64,000 nucleotides of DNA, taken from assembly GCA_963823565.1 (NCBI GenBank), contig CAWGLR010000001.1, positions 992,001 through 1,056,000 on the forward strand, read 5' to 3'. The position numbers were made by a program, and so were the translations under genes. The notes below the pieces were generated by a model, which worked only from the letters and a program-made list of their open reading frames with translations, made no database searches and was not told the origin of the DNA. This DNA comes from RHKX01 sp963823565 (lineage in GTDB: Bacteria; Actinomycetota; Thermoleophilia; Solirubrobacterales; 70-9). Shown piece after piece: positions 43,391-51,532 of the stretch. The stretch's first letter is position 1; the number at the start of each line of letters is the position of its first letter.

Positions 43391-44416
43391 TCAATCTCCC
43401 TCCTCGGCGTTTCTGGGTGTCCCCTCGTTCATGTCGTCCATGGCGCCGAGCCCGGCCAGCGTCCGGCACTGCTGCCAGAGGCGCTCGCGCTCCTCCGCCG
43501 TCTCCCTCGTTCGGGGCAGGCGGTGGGTCGGCCTCGTCGCGCGGTCGTGCCAGAAGCGGCCGCCGTTGCGCCCCGGTTCGTCGGCGCCGGCGAGCCAGAC
43601 GACCGTGTCGGCGCCCTCGAAGGAGTCGCGGAGGACCGGTCGCATGACCCGCCGGAAGGTCGGCAGCGAGGTCTCGACCCCGGGCGTGTCGGCCCAGCCC
43701 GGGTGCATCGAGTGGAAGCTGACGCCGCTGCCCGCGAGCCGCTCGTCCCAGAGCTCGGTCAGGATCACCTCGCAGCGCTTCGTGTGGGCGTAGAAGGCGG
43801 GCGGGTCGTAGTCGCGACGCTCGAGCTGCAGGTCCTCGGCGTCGAGCCGCTCGGTGTACATGCCTCCCGAGGAGACGTTGATCACGCGGGAGGGCGCTCC
43901 CCGGCGGAGCAGCGGCAGCAGCAGATCGGTCAGCAGGTACGGCCCGAGGACGTTCGTCGCGAAGGTCAGCTCGATGCCCTCGTCGGTGCGCTCGCGCCGG
44001 GGCGGCATCACGCCGGCGTTGTTGACGAGCACGTTCAGCTCGCTCTCGCGCTCGCCGAATTCCGCCGCGAACGAGCGGACCGACGCGAGGCTCGAGAGGT
44101 CGCAGATCTCGAGATGGAGGCGCTCGCCGTCGATCGCGGCGCGGCCGCGATCTCCCTCCGCACCCTCTCGCCCTTGTCCCGGCTGCGGACGAGCATGTGG
44201 ACCTCGGCGCCGCCGCGCGCGAAGAGCTCGCAGGCCGCCGCCCCGATCCCGGAGCTGGCCCCCGTGACCAGCACCCGGCGGCCCTCGATCCCCGCCTCGG
44301 CGGGCTCGTCCCAGAGACGCCTTGCGGACCGCGATCCCGACCCGGCTGTAGCCGGGCAGGACGGTGAGGTCCATCGCCTTGTCGAGGGCTCGAGTGATCA
44401 GGTTGGTGGAAGGCAC
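43391..44416 (-). pseudogene. Frameshifted short-chain dehydrogenase (DHRS12-like)
   Basis: The N-terminus (MPSTNLITRALDKAMDLTVLP) and the bulk from AIDGERLHLEICDLSSLASV to the end are in one frame. The piece with the cofactor motif VLVTGASSGIGAA lies in another frame between about 44150 and 44316. Joined, it is a classical SDR: NNAGVMPP, a YAHTK catalytic pair (Tyr-x-x-x-Lys) and SSGGMY. The two 1-nt shifts make the gene inactive as written. It begins one base after the SRPBCC start in the same direction, so the pair is probably an operon for a hydrophobic substrate. Confidence 0.78.
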
Positions 44417-44496
44417 GCAACGGGAAGGCTAGGGAGGCGCCCCCACCGGCTCAGCGACCCGGCCCCCGCGGGAGGGGCGAATCAACCCCGCGGGGA

Positions 44497-44569
44497 TGGG
44501 CGGTACTGGTCTCGAACCAGTGACCTCCTGCTTGTAAGGCAGGCGCTCTCCCAGCTGAGCTAACCGCCC
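44497..44569 (-). tRNA. tRNA-Val (anticodon TAC)
   Basis: A 73-base cloverleaf on the minus strand. The acceptor is GGGCGGT/ACCGCCC (7 perfect pairs), the D arm is TAGCTCAGCTGGGAGAGC, the anticodon loop is CTTACAA with TAC, and the T arm is CTGGTTCGAGACCAG. The discriminator is A. CCA is not encoded. Confidence 0.97.
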
Positions 44570-44595
44570 TCGCGGGGCGGGGAGTGTAGGACGAC

Positions 44596-44622
44596 GACGG
44601 GGCGGCCGATGGCCGCCCCGTC
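44596..44622. terminator. Strong terminator hairpin after the HtaA-like gene
   Basis: A perfect 12-bp stem GACGGGGCGGCC/GGCCGCCCCGTC with the loop GAT lies about 30 bases after the stop of the HtaA-like gene on the minus strand. There is no U-tract. Confidence 0.65.
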
Positions 44623-44653
44623 TCCGCGTCTTGGCTGTGGATCAGCGTCGCTC

Positions 44654-45238
44654 CTACTTGAAGGCGACGGTGACCTTGCAGGCGACGGTGACCTTGCCGA
44701 TCGGCGTCCCCTTCGGGATCTCGGTGCCGAACGTGGCCGACAGCGCCTCGGCCGCGGGCTTGGCGAGGGTCGCCTTGATGCCCTTGACCGTGGAGCCCTG
44801 GTTGCGGACCTTCGCCTTCTTGAGGTTCAGGTCGAGCAGGCGGATCGAGCTGCCGCCCGCCTGGGCGAACAGCTTCGCCTTGCGCTCGCCGAGCTTGACG
44901 ACGAAGTTCTTGACCTTGAGCTTCGCGCTCTCGCTCTCGAACTTCAGGCCGCCCTTGTGGGCGATCCGGCCGGTCAGGTCGTCGTCGAGCTTCGCGCTGG
45001 TGATCGGGAACGCGATTCCCTTCTTCGTCGCCTTCGCCGGGCCCGTCGGCGCCACCGCGACGCCGAGGTCCGACAGCGCCTCGAAGGTCGCCGCGTTCGG
45101 CTTCAGGGTCGTCGCACCGAGCTGCTTCGCGTCGGCGCTCGCCGCCGCGCTAAGCATCGCCACCAGCGCGACCGCCGCGGCGGCCGCGGCGAGGGCCCAC
45201 CGCTTGAGCCCGGAATCGCTTCGAATCGAGTGAGTCAC
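44654..45238 (-). CDS. Secreted HtaA-domain-like protein
   Basis: 194 residues with a Sec signal peptide (Ala-rich run to about residue 37, ASADA). A single domain follows with the pattern GIAFPITSAKLDDDLTGRIAH, a GGLKFESES turn and FVVKLGERKAKLF, ending in ATFGTEIPKGTPIGKVTV. This is the layout of HtaA-type beta domains common in secreted proteins of Thermoleophilia; the corynebacterial prototypes bind haem. The typical haem-binding Tyr/His pair is not evident, so haem binding is uncertain. The GTG at 45238 is chosen because AAGGAG lies 6 bases upstream. Confidence 0.75.
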   Translation of the reverse strand: MTHSIRSDSGLKRWALAAAAAAVALVAMLSAAASADAKQLGATTLKPNAATFEALSDLGVAVAPTGPAKATKKGIAFPITSAKLDDDLTGRIAHKGGLKFESESAKLKVKNFVVKLGERKAKLFAQAGGSSIRLLDLNLKKAKVRNQGSTVKGIKATLAKPAAEALSATFGTEIPKGTPIGKVTVACKVTVAFK

Positions 45239-45427
45239 TTCTCGCTCCTTCGTTCTCTCAGGCCCCCTTCGTCCTGCCATTCGCACGGGGAGACGAACTG
45301 GATCAGAATCGGAGCGGGATGAGCGGCGGGTGGATCGGCCGCGCGGCGCAGGGCGAGCGCCCGTGCAGCTCTCAAGTCACCGCCCGGCGCTACCGATCGG
45401 TGGAGGGCAAGCGATGGGAGGGCGATG

Positions 45428-46567
45428 ATGCGAGTACTGATCGTGGGCGGAGGCGTGGCCGGACTGGCGCTGGCGGCGAAGCTGCGGCAGCAGGGCCGCG
45501 AGCCGGCGGTGGTCGAGCGCGAGGAGGAGTACGGCGAGCACGGCTACAGCCTCGGCCTCTATCCCTTCGGCTCCTCGGTCCTGCACGGGCTCGGCGCCTA
45601 CGAGGCGCTGGTCGAGGCGGGGACCGAGATGCGGCGCTACGAGCTCGCCGACCACACCGGTGAGGTGATCCAGGGCGTCGACTTCCGCGAGCTCCTCGCC
45701 GACTACGGGCCCTCCTTCTGCACGACCCACGCCGCGCTGGTGAGGCTTCTCCTCGATGCCTGCGGCGACGTCGACCTGCGGATGGGGACGACGGTCGAGG
45801 CGATCGACCGTGCCGGCGCGGAGGTCGAGGTCGCGCTCTCGACCGGCGGCGTCGAGCGCTTCGACGTCGTCGTCGGCTGCGACGGCATCCACTCGAGCGT
45901 CCGCGATCTGGCGTTCGGCGAGCAGCCCGCCTTCGAGACCGGCTGGGGCGGCTGGACCTGGTGGGGCCGCGAGGGCATCTTCCCCGCCGAGACCGTGCGC
46001 GAGTACTGGCTTCGGGGGGCCTTCTTCGGTGCCTACCCGGTGCCCGGGAAGTCGACGTTCGTCGCGGCGATGCCGCTCGATCGGGCCGGCGACCCACACG
46101 AGCCCGCGGCCGCCCTCGAAACCGTCCGCGAGGCGCTCGGCGAGCTCGCCGGGAAGCAGCCGGAGGTCGCCGACGCCGTCGCCGAGGCGAACGACCTCTG
46201 GCTCTGGCCCCTCGCCGACGTCCGCTCCGAGCAACTCCACGACGAGCGCGTGGTGCTCTGCGGCGATGCGGGCACCGCGTTCCTGCCGACGGCGGGCATC
46301 GGCGCCTCGAGCGCGCTGCGCTCGGCAGCCGCGCTCGCGGACGAGCTGTCACGCGCGGACGCGCGCTTGGCGCCGCTGGCGCTGGAGCTCTACGGCAAGC
46401 GCACGGCGAAGGCGATCCGCGGCAATCAAGCCGACTCGCGCAAGCTGGCCAAGGCGATGTTCATCTCCGGCCGCGGGACGACCTGGGGCCGCGACGAGCT
46501 CCTGCGCCACATGCCGGTGACGAGCATGACCAAGTCGATCCTGGAGACGATGCGCCAGCCGGTCTGA
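45428..46567 (+). CDS. FAD-dependent monooxygenase (PHBH/UbiH family)
   Basis: 379 residues. VLIVGGGVAGLALAAKL at the start is the FAD Rossmann motif. VVGCDGIHSSVRD is the DG motif shared by FAD and NADPH. VVLCGDAGTAFLPTAGIGAS is the GD motif that closes the flavin pocket. The layout is that of group A aromatic hydroxylases, including tetracycline-destructase and kynurenine-monooxygenase relatives. The substrate is unknown. Two adjacent ATG codons exist; the second (45428) is 6 bases from GGGAGG and preferred. The SDR gene follows after 33 bases. Confidence 0.88.
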   Translation: MRVLIVGGGVAGLALAAKLRQQGREPAVVEREEEYGEHGYSLGLYPFGSSVLHGLGAYEALVEAGTEMRRYELADHTGEVIQGVDFRELLADYGPSFCTTHAALVRLLLDACGDVDLRMGTTVEAIDRAGAEVEVALSTGGVERFDVVVGCDGIHSSVRDLAFGEQPAFETGWGGWTWWGREGIFPAETVREYWLRGAFFGAYPVPGKSTFVAAMPLDRAGDPHEPAAALETVREALGELAGKQPEVADAVAEANDLWLWPLADVRSEQLHDERVVLCGDAGTAFLPTAGIGASSALRSAAALADELSRADARLAPLALELYGKRTAKAIRGNQADSRKLAKAMFISGRGTTWGRDELLRHMPVTSMTKSILETMRQPV

Positions 46568-46600
46568 GCGAACCGAGCCGCGATGCGAGAATCCGCGGCG

Positions 46601-47358
46601 ATGGACCTCGGGCTCGAAGGACGCGTGGCGCTCGTCCTCGGCGCGAGCAAGGGCATCGGCCGCGGGATCGCGGCGGCGCTCGCACGCGAGGGCGCGCGCG
46701 TCGCGGTCTCGTCGCGCTCGGCCGAGCGGCTGGAGCCGGTCGTCGCCGATCTCGGGGCCGGCGCGAAGGCGTTCGCCGCCGACACCGCCGACCTCGAGCG
46801 TATGCGGGCCCTGCCCGGGGAGGTCGAGCGCGAGCTCGGCCCGATCGAGGTCCTCGTCCTGAACACCGGCGGGCCGCCGCGCGGCACCGCGCTCGAGCAC
46901 GAGGTCGACGCCTGGGAGGACGCCTACCGCTCGCTCGTCCTCGCGTCGCGGGTGCTCTGCGAGGCGGTGCTCCCCGGGATGCGCGACCGCGGCTGGGGGC
47001 GGATCGTCAGCGTCTCCTCCTCGTCGGTGCGCGAGCCGATCCCCGGGCTGGCGCTTTCGAACTCGCACCGGATGGCGACGGTCGGCTTCCTCAACACGCT
47101 CGCCCGCGAGGTGGCTGGCGACGGCATCACCGTCAACACGATCGCCACCGGCCGCTTCGCGACCGAGCGGTTCGCGGAGCCGTTCGGCGGCGACCTCGAG
47201 GAGGCCGAAGCGACTCGGCTCCCAGGATGTCCCCGCCGGCCGGCTCGGCACGCCGGAGGAGTTCGGCGACCTCGTCGCGTTCGTCGCCTCCGACCGCGCC
47301 GCCTACCTGACCGGGACGGTCGATCCCGCTCGACGGCGGGATGACGCGCTCCTCCTAG
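46601..47358 (+). CDS. Short-chain dehydrogenase/reductase, frameshifted near the 3' end
   Basis: A classical SDR (about 250 residues when joined). ALVLGASKGIGRGIA is the cofactor motif, LNTGG replaces the usual NNAGG, and the serine is in VSVSSSS. The position of the catalytic tyrosine reads NSHRMATVG, so His replaces Tyr. This variant is known in the FabG-like SDRs that carry the LNTGG motif. The original frame is lost near 47213. The continuation (VPAGRLGTPEEFGDLVAFVAS) is in another frame, and after a second shift near 47321 the family ending IPLDGGMTRSS is reached at 47358. Confidence 0.8.
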
Positions 47359-47366
47359 AGCCCGGC

Positions 47367-48167
47367 TCAGACGGAGGCGGGCTGGGTGGGCTGCCCGAAC
47401 GGGTAGCGGTCGCCTGGGCGGGCGCGCAGACCCTCGCGCGAGGCGGCCACGGCGATCCAGATCGCGCCGGCGAGGACCATCCCGATGCTGAGAAGCTGCG
47501 GCTGGGTGAGCCCGAGCGCCGCCTCGTCGTTGCGGCGCAGGAATTCGACGAGGAAGCGCTCGACCCCGGCGCAGACGAGGTAGATCGCGAAGAGGATCCC
47601 GGGCCGGAACCGGTCGCGCAGGCGCCAGAGCACCAGCGCCACGAGGCCCATCGCCAGCGTCTCGTAGACCGGCGTCGGGTGGACGTCCTCGGTCGTCGGC
47701 ACGGTGCCGTCGGGATAGGACATCGCCCAGGGGCCGTCCCACGCCTTGCCGTAGTCGCCGTCGCCGGAGAGCTGGCAGCCGATCCGTCCGATCGCGTAGC
47801 CGAGGGCGAGCGGGACGGCGGCGAGGTCGAGCAGCGCGAGCCCGAGGATCCCGCGCCACCACGCCCACAGGAGCACCGCGAGGGCGCCGCCGATCACGCC
47901 GCCGTACCAGACCAGCCCCGACCCGCTGAAGAGGTTGCCGAGGACGTCGTCGGAGACGTCGTCCCAGTTCTGGATCACGAAGTCCAGCCGCGAGCCCACC
48001 AGCCCGCCGACCAGCGCCGCGAACGCCATCTCGTAGGCCCAGTCCGGCGGCTTGCCGACCTCCTTGAAGCGCTTGGCGATCACCCAGCCGGCGGCGATGA
48101 AGCCGAGGGCGAACATCAGCCCGAAGGTCTGGAGGGTGATGGGGCCTAAAGATATCTCTGGATACAC
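47367..48167 (-). CDS. lgt: Prolipoprotein diacylglyceryl transferase
   Basis: A 266-residue polytopic membrane enzyme that moves diacylglycerol from phosphatidylglycerol to the lipobox cysteine of prolipoproteins. Conserved blocks are YGGVIGG, GRIGCQLSGDGDYG (the Lgt signature) and VERFLVEFLRRND near the end. The GTG start and first codons (reading MYPEISLGPITLQTFGL) match the family. Unusually, this GTG lies only 3 bases after the 3' end of tRNA-Glu on the same strand, so no separate leader exists. It ends 8 bases from the convergent SDR gene. Confidence 0.95.
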   Translation of the reverse strand: MYPEISLGPITLQTFGLMFALGFIAAGWVIAKRFKEVGKPPDWAYEMAFAALVGGLVGSRLDFVIQNWDDVSDDVLGNLFSGSGLVWYGGVIGGALAVLLWAWWRGILGLALLDLAAVPLALGYAIGRIGCQLSGDGDYGKAWDGPWAMSYPDGTVPTTEDVHPTPVYETLAMGLVALVLWRLRDRFRPGILFAIYLVCAGVERFLVEFLRRNDEAALGLTQPQLLSIGMVLAGAIWIAVAASREGLRARPGDRYPFGQPTQPASV

Positions 48168-48170
48168 GAA

Positions 48171-48242
48171 TGACCCCGCGGGGAATTGAACCCCGATTTG
48201 CTGCGTGAAAGGCAGCGGTCTTAGCCATTAGACGACGGGGCC
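48171..48242 (-). tRNA. tRNA-Glu (anticodon TTC)
   Basis: A 72-base cloverleaf on the minus strand. The acceptor is GGCCCCG/CGGGGTC with one G-U pair, the D stem is GTCT/AGAC, the anticodon loop is CTTTCAC with TTC, and the T arm is CGGGG/CCCCG with the loop TTCAATT. The discriminator is A. CCA is not encoded. lgt starts 3 bases downstream. Confidence 0.97.
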
Positions 48243-48258
48243 GGAGCCAGGAGTCTAG

Positions 48259-48876
48259 GGCCGCGAGACGGCCAGCTGCTGGTGCCGCGACATCGAGCTC
48301 TCACCGGCGCAGCGGAGGCGAAACCAGCTTCGAGCGGCGGGCGCGAGGGGCCCGGGCTGGGCCGAATACAACCGAAAGCGTCGCCGCGCGTATCAGGAGG
48401 AGGGCCGCGCCAGAGCTCGGGAGCGCGACCCGGTCCACGCGATGGGGTGCATGCTCTACTGGGCGGAGGGCGCTAAGAGCCGCAATACCCTGACATTCGC
48501 GAATTCGGACCCAGCGATGATCGCGACGTTTGCGAGGTTCCTCCGCGAATGCTTCGACGTACAGCGGGAGGACTTCCGCTTCCGGATCAACGTCTACCTC
48601 GGCAACGGGCTCGAGCTCGACCAGATCGAGCAATTCTGGGCGGAGAGGATCGGTTGTGCCCGCGACTGCGCCCGCAAACCGGTCGTCAACCACTTCCCCA
48701 CGTCGAGCAGCGGCCGGCGGCCCAAGAAGCTCCCTTATGGCGTCTGCACCCTGATCGTCAGGCGGAGTACCTGGCTCGTCCAGCACATCTTCGGGGCGAT
48801 TCAGGAGTACTCGGGGCTCGACCAGCCGCAGTGGCTCGACGGGCCACCGCGAAAGCCTCGGGCATCCGCGCCCTAG
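48259..48876 (+). pseudogene. 5'-truncated gene for an HTH protein of a widespread actinobacterial family
   Basis: The open frame runs from just after a TAG at 48256 to 48876. It reads CWCRDIELSPAQRRRNQ, then YNRKRRRAYQEEGRARARERDP, then GCMLYWAEGAKSRN, NSDPAMIATFARFLRECF and GAIQEYSGLDQPQW. Relatives as I recall them begin with a helix-turn-helix that ends in a similar xSxWxRDIxL stretch; here it is cut, and no ATG or GTG precedes it. The first usable ATG is 48442, leaving 144 residues without the HTH. The cut is 16 bases from tRNA-Glu. The YWAEG core recalls LAGLIDADG-like folds, which is a weak resemblance. Confidence 0.65.
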
Positions 48877-49745
48877 TCGACCAGCTCCTCGAGCAGCGCC
48901 TTCTGCGCGTGCAGGCGGTTCTCGGCCTGGTCGAAGACGACGGAGCGGTCGCCGTAGAGGACCTCGGCGGCGATCTCCTCGCCCGGGTGGGCGGGGAGGC
49001 AGTGCATGGCGACGGCGCCGGGGGCGGCCTTCGCCATCAGCTCCTCGTCGATCCGGTAGGGCTCGAGGGCGTGGCGCTTGGACTCGGCGTCCTCGTCGCC
49101 CATGCTGATCCAGACGTCGGTGTAGACGGCGTCGGCGCCGGCGACCGCCTCGGCGGGATCGGAGACGAGCTCGGCGCCGGCATCGAACTCGAGCTCGAAG
49201 CCCGGCGGCGAGCTGACGACGACCTCGACGCCGGCGATGCCGCCGAGGAGGGCGAGCGAGCGAGCGACGTTGTTGCCGTCGCCGACGTAGGCGAGGCGCA
49301 GGCCGTCGAGGCGGCCGAACCGCTCCTGGAGGGTCTGCAGGTCGGCGAGGGCCTGGCACGGGTGGTGCAGCGGGGTGAGTGCGTTGATCACCGGCACGGT
49401 CGCGGCGGCGGCGAGGCCGGCCACCCGCTCGTGGGAGCCGGAGCGGAAGGCGATCGCGTGGACCATCCGTGACAGCACCCGGCCGACGTCCTCGATCGAC
49501 TCGCCGCGGCTGAGCTGGAGCTCGTCGGCGCGGAGGACGAGCGGCGTCGCGCCGAGCTCGGCGACACCGACCTCGAAGGAGACGCGCGTGCGGGTCGACG
49601 GCTTCTCGAAGATCAGCGCGACCGACCTTCCCGCGAGCGAGCCCGCGCCGGTCCGGGGGCGACCCGCCTTGAGGGCCGCCGCCCGCTCGAGCACGGATTC
49701 GAGCCGATCGGCGATCTCCTCGCCGGTGAGGAAATGGCTGCTCAT
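48873..49745 (-). CDS. argF: Ornithine carbamoyltransferase
   Basis: A 290-residue enzyme that makes citrulline from ornithine and carbamoyl phosphate for arginine synthesis. EKPSTRTRVSFEVG is the carbamoyl-phosphate loop, LTPLHHPCQALAD the HPXQ motif, YVGDGNNVARSL the ornithine-domain start and AMHCLPAHPGEE the HCLP motif. The length is a little short for the family (usually 300-330). It stands alone; other arg genes are not in the window. It is convergent with, and overlaps by 4 bases, the truncated HTH gene. Confidence 0.95.
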   Translation of the reverse strand: MSSHFLTGEEIADRLESVLERAAALKAGRPRTGAGSLAGRSVALIFEKPSTRTRVSFEVGVAELGATPLVLRADELQLSRGESIEDVGRVLSRMVHAIAFRSGSHERVAGLAAAATVPVINALTPLHHPCQALADLQTLQERFGRLDGLRLAYVGDGNNVARSLALLGGIAGVEVVVSSPPGFELEFDAGAELVSDPAEAVAGADAVYTDVWISMGDEDAESKRHALEPYRIDEELMAKAAPGAVAMHCLPAHPGEEIAAEVLYGDRSVVFDQAENRLHAQKALLEELVD

Positions 49746-49799
49746 GGGGCGCGGCACCTTACCCCCGTTCCGCCGCCGCCGGGAGTCGAATAGGAGGGG

Positions 49800-50639
49800 A
49801 TGGAGATCCGCGCTCTCAGCTGGAACCTCTTCCACGGCCGCGACTTCCCGCCCGAGCGGGAGCTGCGCACGTGGCGCTCGCGCCTGCTGCGGATCACCGA
49901 GCGCGGCTTTGGCCACGCGCAGGTCAACCGCGACCTGCGCCACCAGTTCGCCGCGCTGATCGCCGCGGCCGGGTGGGACGTCGCGCTGCTCCAGGAGTGC
50001 CCGCCCCGCTGGGCGGAGAGCCTGGCCGAGACCTGCGGCGCCGACGCCCACCTCGCACTCACCAGTCGCAACCTTCCGCTCGTGGGGCGCGTCCAGGGCC
50101 TGATCGCCGACCTCAATCCCGACCTGATCGCCTCCTGGGAGGGCGGTTCGAACCTCACCCTCGTCCGCTCGGCCCCCGGCGGCGGCGCCGCGATCGCCGA
50201 GCGGCGCACGCACGTCCTGACCGCCGAGCCGGAGCGCCGGGTGATGGCGTTCAGCCGGCTCGCCGCGGGCGTATGCGTCGCCAACCTCCACGCGAGCGCG
50301 AGCCACCGGCCCGCCTCCGAGGAGGTCGTCGTCGCCGCCGAGGTGGCGCTCGACTGGGCGGGCGGGGCGCCGCTGCTGTTCGGCGGCGACCTCAACGTCC
50401 GCCCGGCCCGCAGCCCGGCCCCGTTCGCGCGGCTCACTGAACTGGGATTCAGCGAGCCGACCGCCGACGACGCCATCGACCACCTGCTCGGACACGGCCT
50501 CGCGGTCGTCACGCCCGCTCGCGCGCTGGCGCCCGAGGAGCGGGACGTCCCGGACCCGACGGCGCCGGCGGGCACGGAGCCGCTGCCGGTCCGCCTCTCC
50601 GACCACGCCCCCATCACCGCCACCTTCGCGACGCCGTAG
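49800..50639 (+). CDS. Endonuclease/exonuclease/phosphatase family protein
   Basis: 279 residues. ALSWNLFHGRDFPPE opens the fold, LLQECPPRW carries the metal glutamate, FGGDLNVRP has the Asp and Asn pair, and VRLSDHAPITATF is the closing catalytic His. The family includes DNA-repair nucleases, phosphoesterases and sphingomyelinases. No signal peptide is seen, so a cytoplasmic nuclease or phosphodiesterase is most likely. AGGAGGGG lies right before the ATG. It is divergent from argF. Confidence 0.87.
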   Translation: MEIRALSWNLFHGRDFPPERELRTWRSRLLRITERGFGHAQVNRDLRHQFAALIAAAGWDVALLQECPPRWAESLAETCGADAHLALTSRNLPLVGRVQGLIADLNPDLIASWEGGSNLTLVRSAPGGGAAIAERRTHVLTAEPERRVMAFSRLAAGVCVANLHASASHRPASEEVVVAAEVALDWAGGAPLLFGGDLNVRPARSPAPFARLTELGFSEPTADDAIDHLLGHGLAVVTPARALAPEERDVPDPTAPAGTEPLPVRLSDHAPITATFATP

Positions 50640-50701
50640 GCACCGTGGGCACCGCAAGCGCGCGCCCAGTAGCAAGTGCGGATTCCGGCTTCGCTATTCG
50701 C

Positions 50702-50759
50702 GTGCGATAGTCCGCGCGGACGTCCCCACCGTGCGATAGTCCGCGCGGACGTCCCCACC
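50702..50759 (+). repeat. Tandem 29-bp repeat carrying a palindrome and -10-like element
   Basis: Two exact copies start at 50702 and 50731. Each contains an extended -10-like TGCGATAGT and, overlapping it, the perfect 12-base palindrome GTCCGCGCGGAC. The second copy ends right before the Shine-Dalgarno (GGAAGGA) of the H1-like gene, so this looks like a doubled promoter/operator unit. Confidence 0.85.
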
Positions 50760-50770
50760 GGAAGGAAAGC

Positions 50771-51496
50771 ATGGCCACCAGTTCCAGCAAGAAGAGCTCC
50801 ACCTCCACCCGCCGGTCGAGCTCCGGCTCCCGGAGCAAGAGCGCCTCCACCACGCGCAAGCCCGCCGCTCGCAAGCCCGCCGCGAAGAGCCGCAGCGCCT
50901 CGCGCTCGACCGCGGCCAAGCGCCGCCCCGCCGCCTCGCGCTCGGCGGCCCGGCCCGACAAGAGCGTCGAGGCCTTCCGCGACGCGCTGGAGCGGAGCGT
51001 CACGCTCTCGCGCGAGCGGATCCAGGAGGTCGTCGATGACGCGGTCAAGCGCGGCCGCATGACCCGCGACGACGCCAACGAGATGGTTTCGACCCTCGTC
51101 TCGCGCGGACGACGTCAGACCGAGGAGCTGGTCAAGGACCTCGAGAAGCTGCTCGATCAGGCTCGCGGCGAGGTCGGGACGCGCTCCCGGCGCGCCCGCA
51201 AGACCGTCGAGAAGCGGACGACGAAGGCCCGCAAGCGCGCCGGGCGCGCCAGCGGCCGCGTCGCCAAGTCCGTCCGCGACGCAGCCGACCAGCCGCTGCA
51301 GGAGGTCGACAAGGTGCGGCGCCGCGCCGGCGTCGGGACCTTCCCGATCACCGGCTACGACGAGCTGACCGCGGCCCAGATCGGCACCCGGCTCACCGAC
51401 CTCAAGAAGCCGGAGCTGCGCAAGGTCCGCACGTACGAGAAGAACAACAAGGCGCGGAAGGGGATCCTCGACAAGATCGAGGCGCGGCTCGGCTAG
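50771..51496 (+). CDS. Histone H1-like basic DNA-binding protein
   Basis: 241 residues. The first 60 are a Ser/Lys/Arg/Ala-rich disordered tail with KPAARKPAAK repeats, like H1 C-terminal domains. A helical middle follows (about 65-130, SVTLSRERIQEVVDDAVKRG), then a second basic segment (RKTVEKRTTKARKRAG). A conserved C-terminal domain (FPITGYDELTAAQIGTRL, ELRKVRTYEKNNKARKGIL) is seen in several actinobacterial chromatin-associated proteins. It likely binds DNA or RNA non-specifically. The 29-bp tandem unit lies just upstream, and the rRNA/tRNA methyltransferase follows after 36 bases. Confidence 0.8.
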   Translation: MATSSSKKSSTSTRRSSSGSRSKSASTTRKPAARKPAAKSRSASRSTAAKRRPAASRSAARPDKSVEAFRDALERSVTLSRERIQEVVDDAVKRGRMTRDDANEMVSTLVSRGRRQTEELVKDLEKLLDQARGEVGTRSRRARKTVEKRTTKARKRAGRASGRVAKSVRDAADQPLQEVDKVRRRAGVGTFPITGYDELTAAQIGTRLTDLKKPELRKVRTYEKNNKARKGILDKIEARLG

Positions 51497-51532
51497 CCGC
51501 GGCCCGCGAGGGCGGGCTGCGACCATGCCGGG

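Noticed and set aside
50702..50759. CRISPR-like repeat
   Set aside because: The two 29-bp units are directly adjacent with no spacer, and no cas gene is present.
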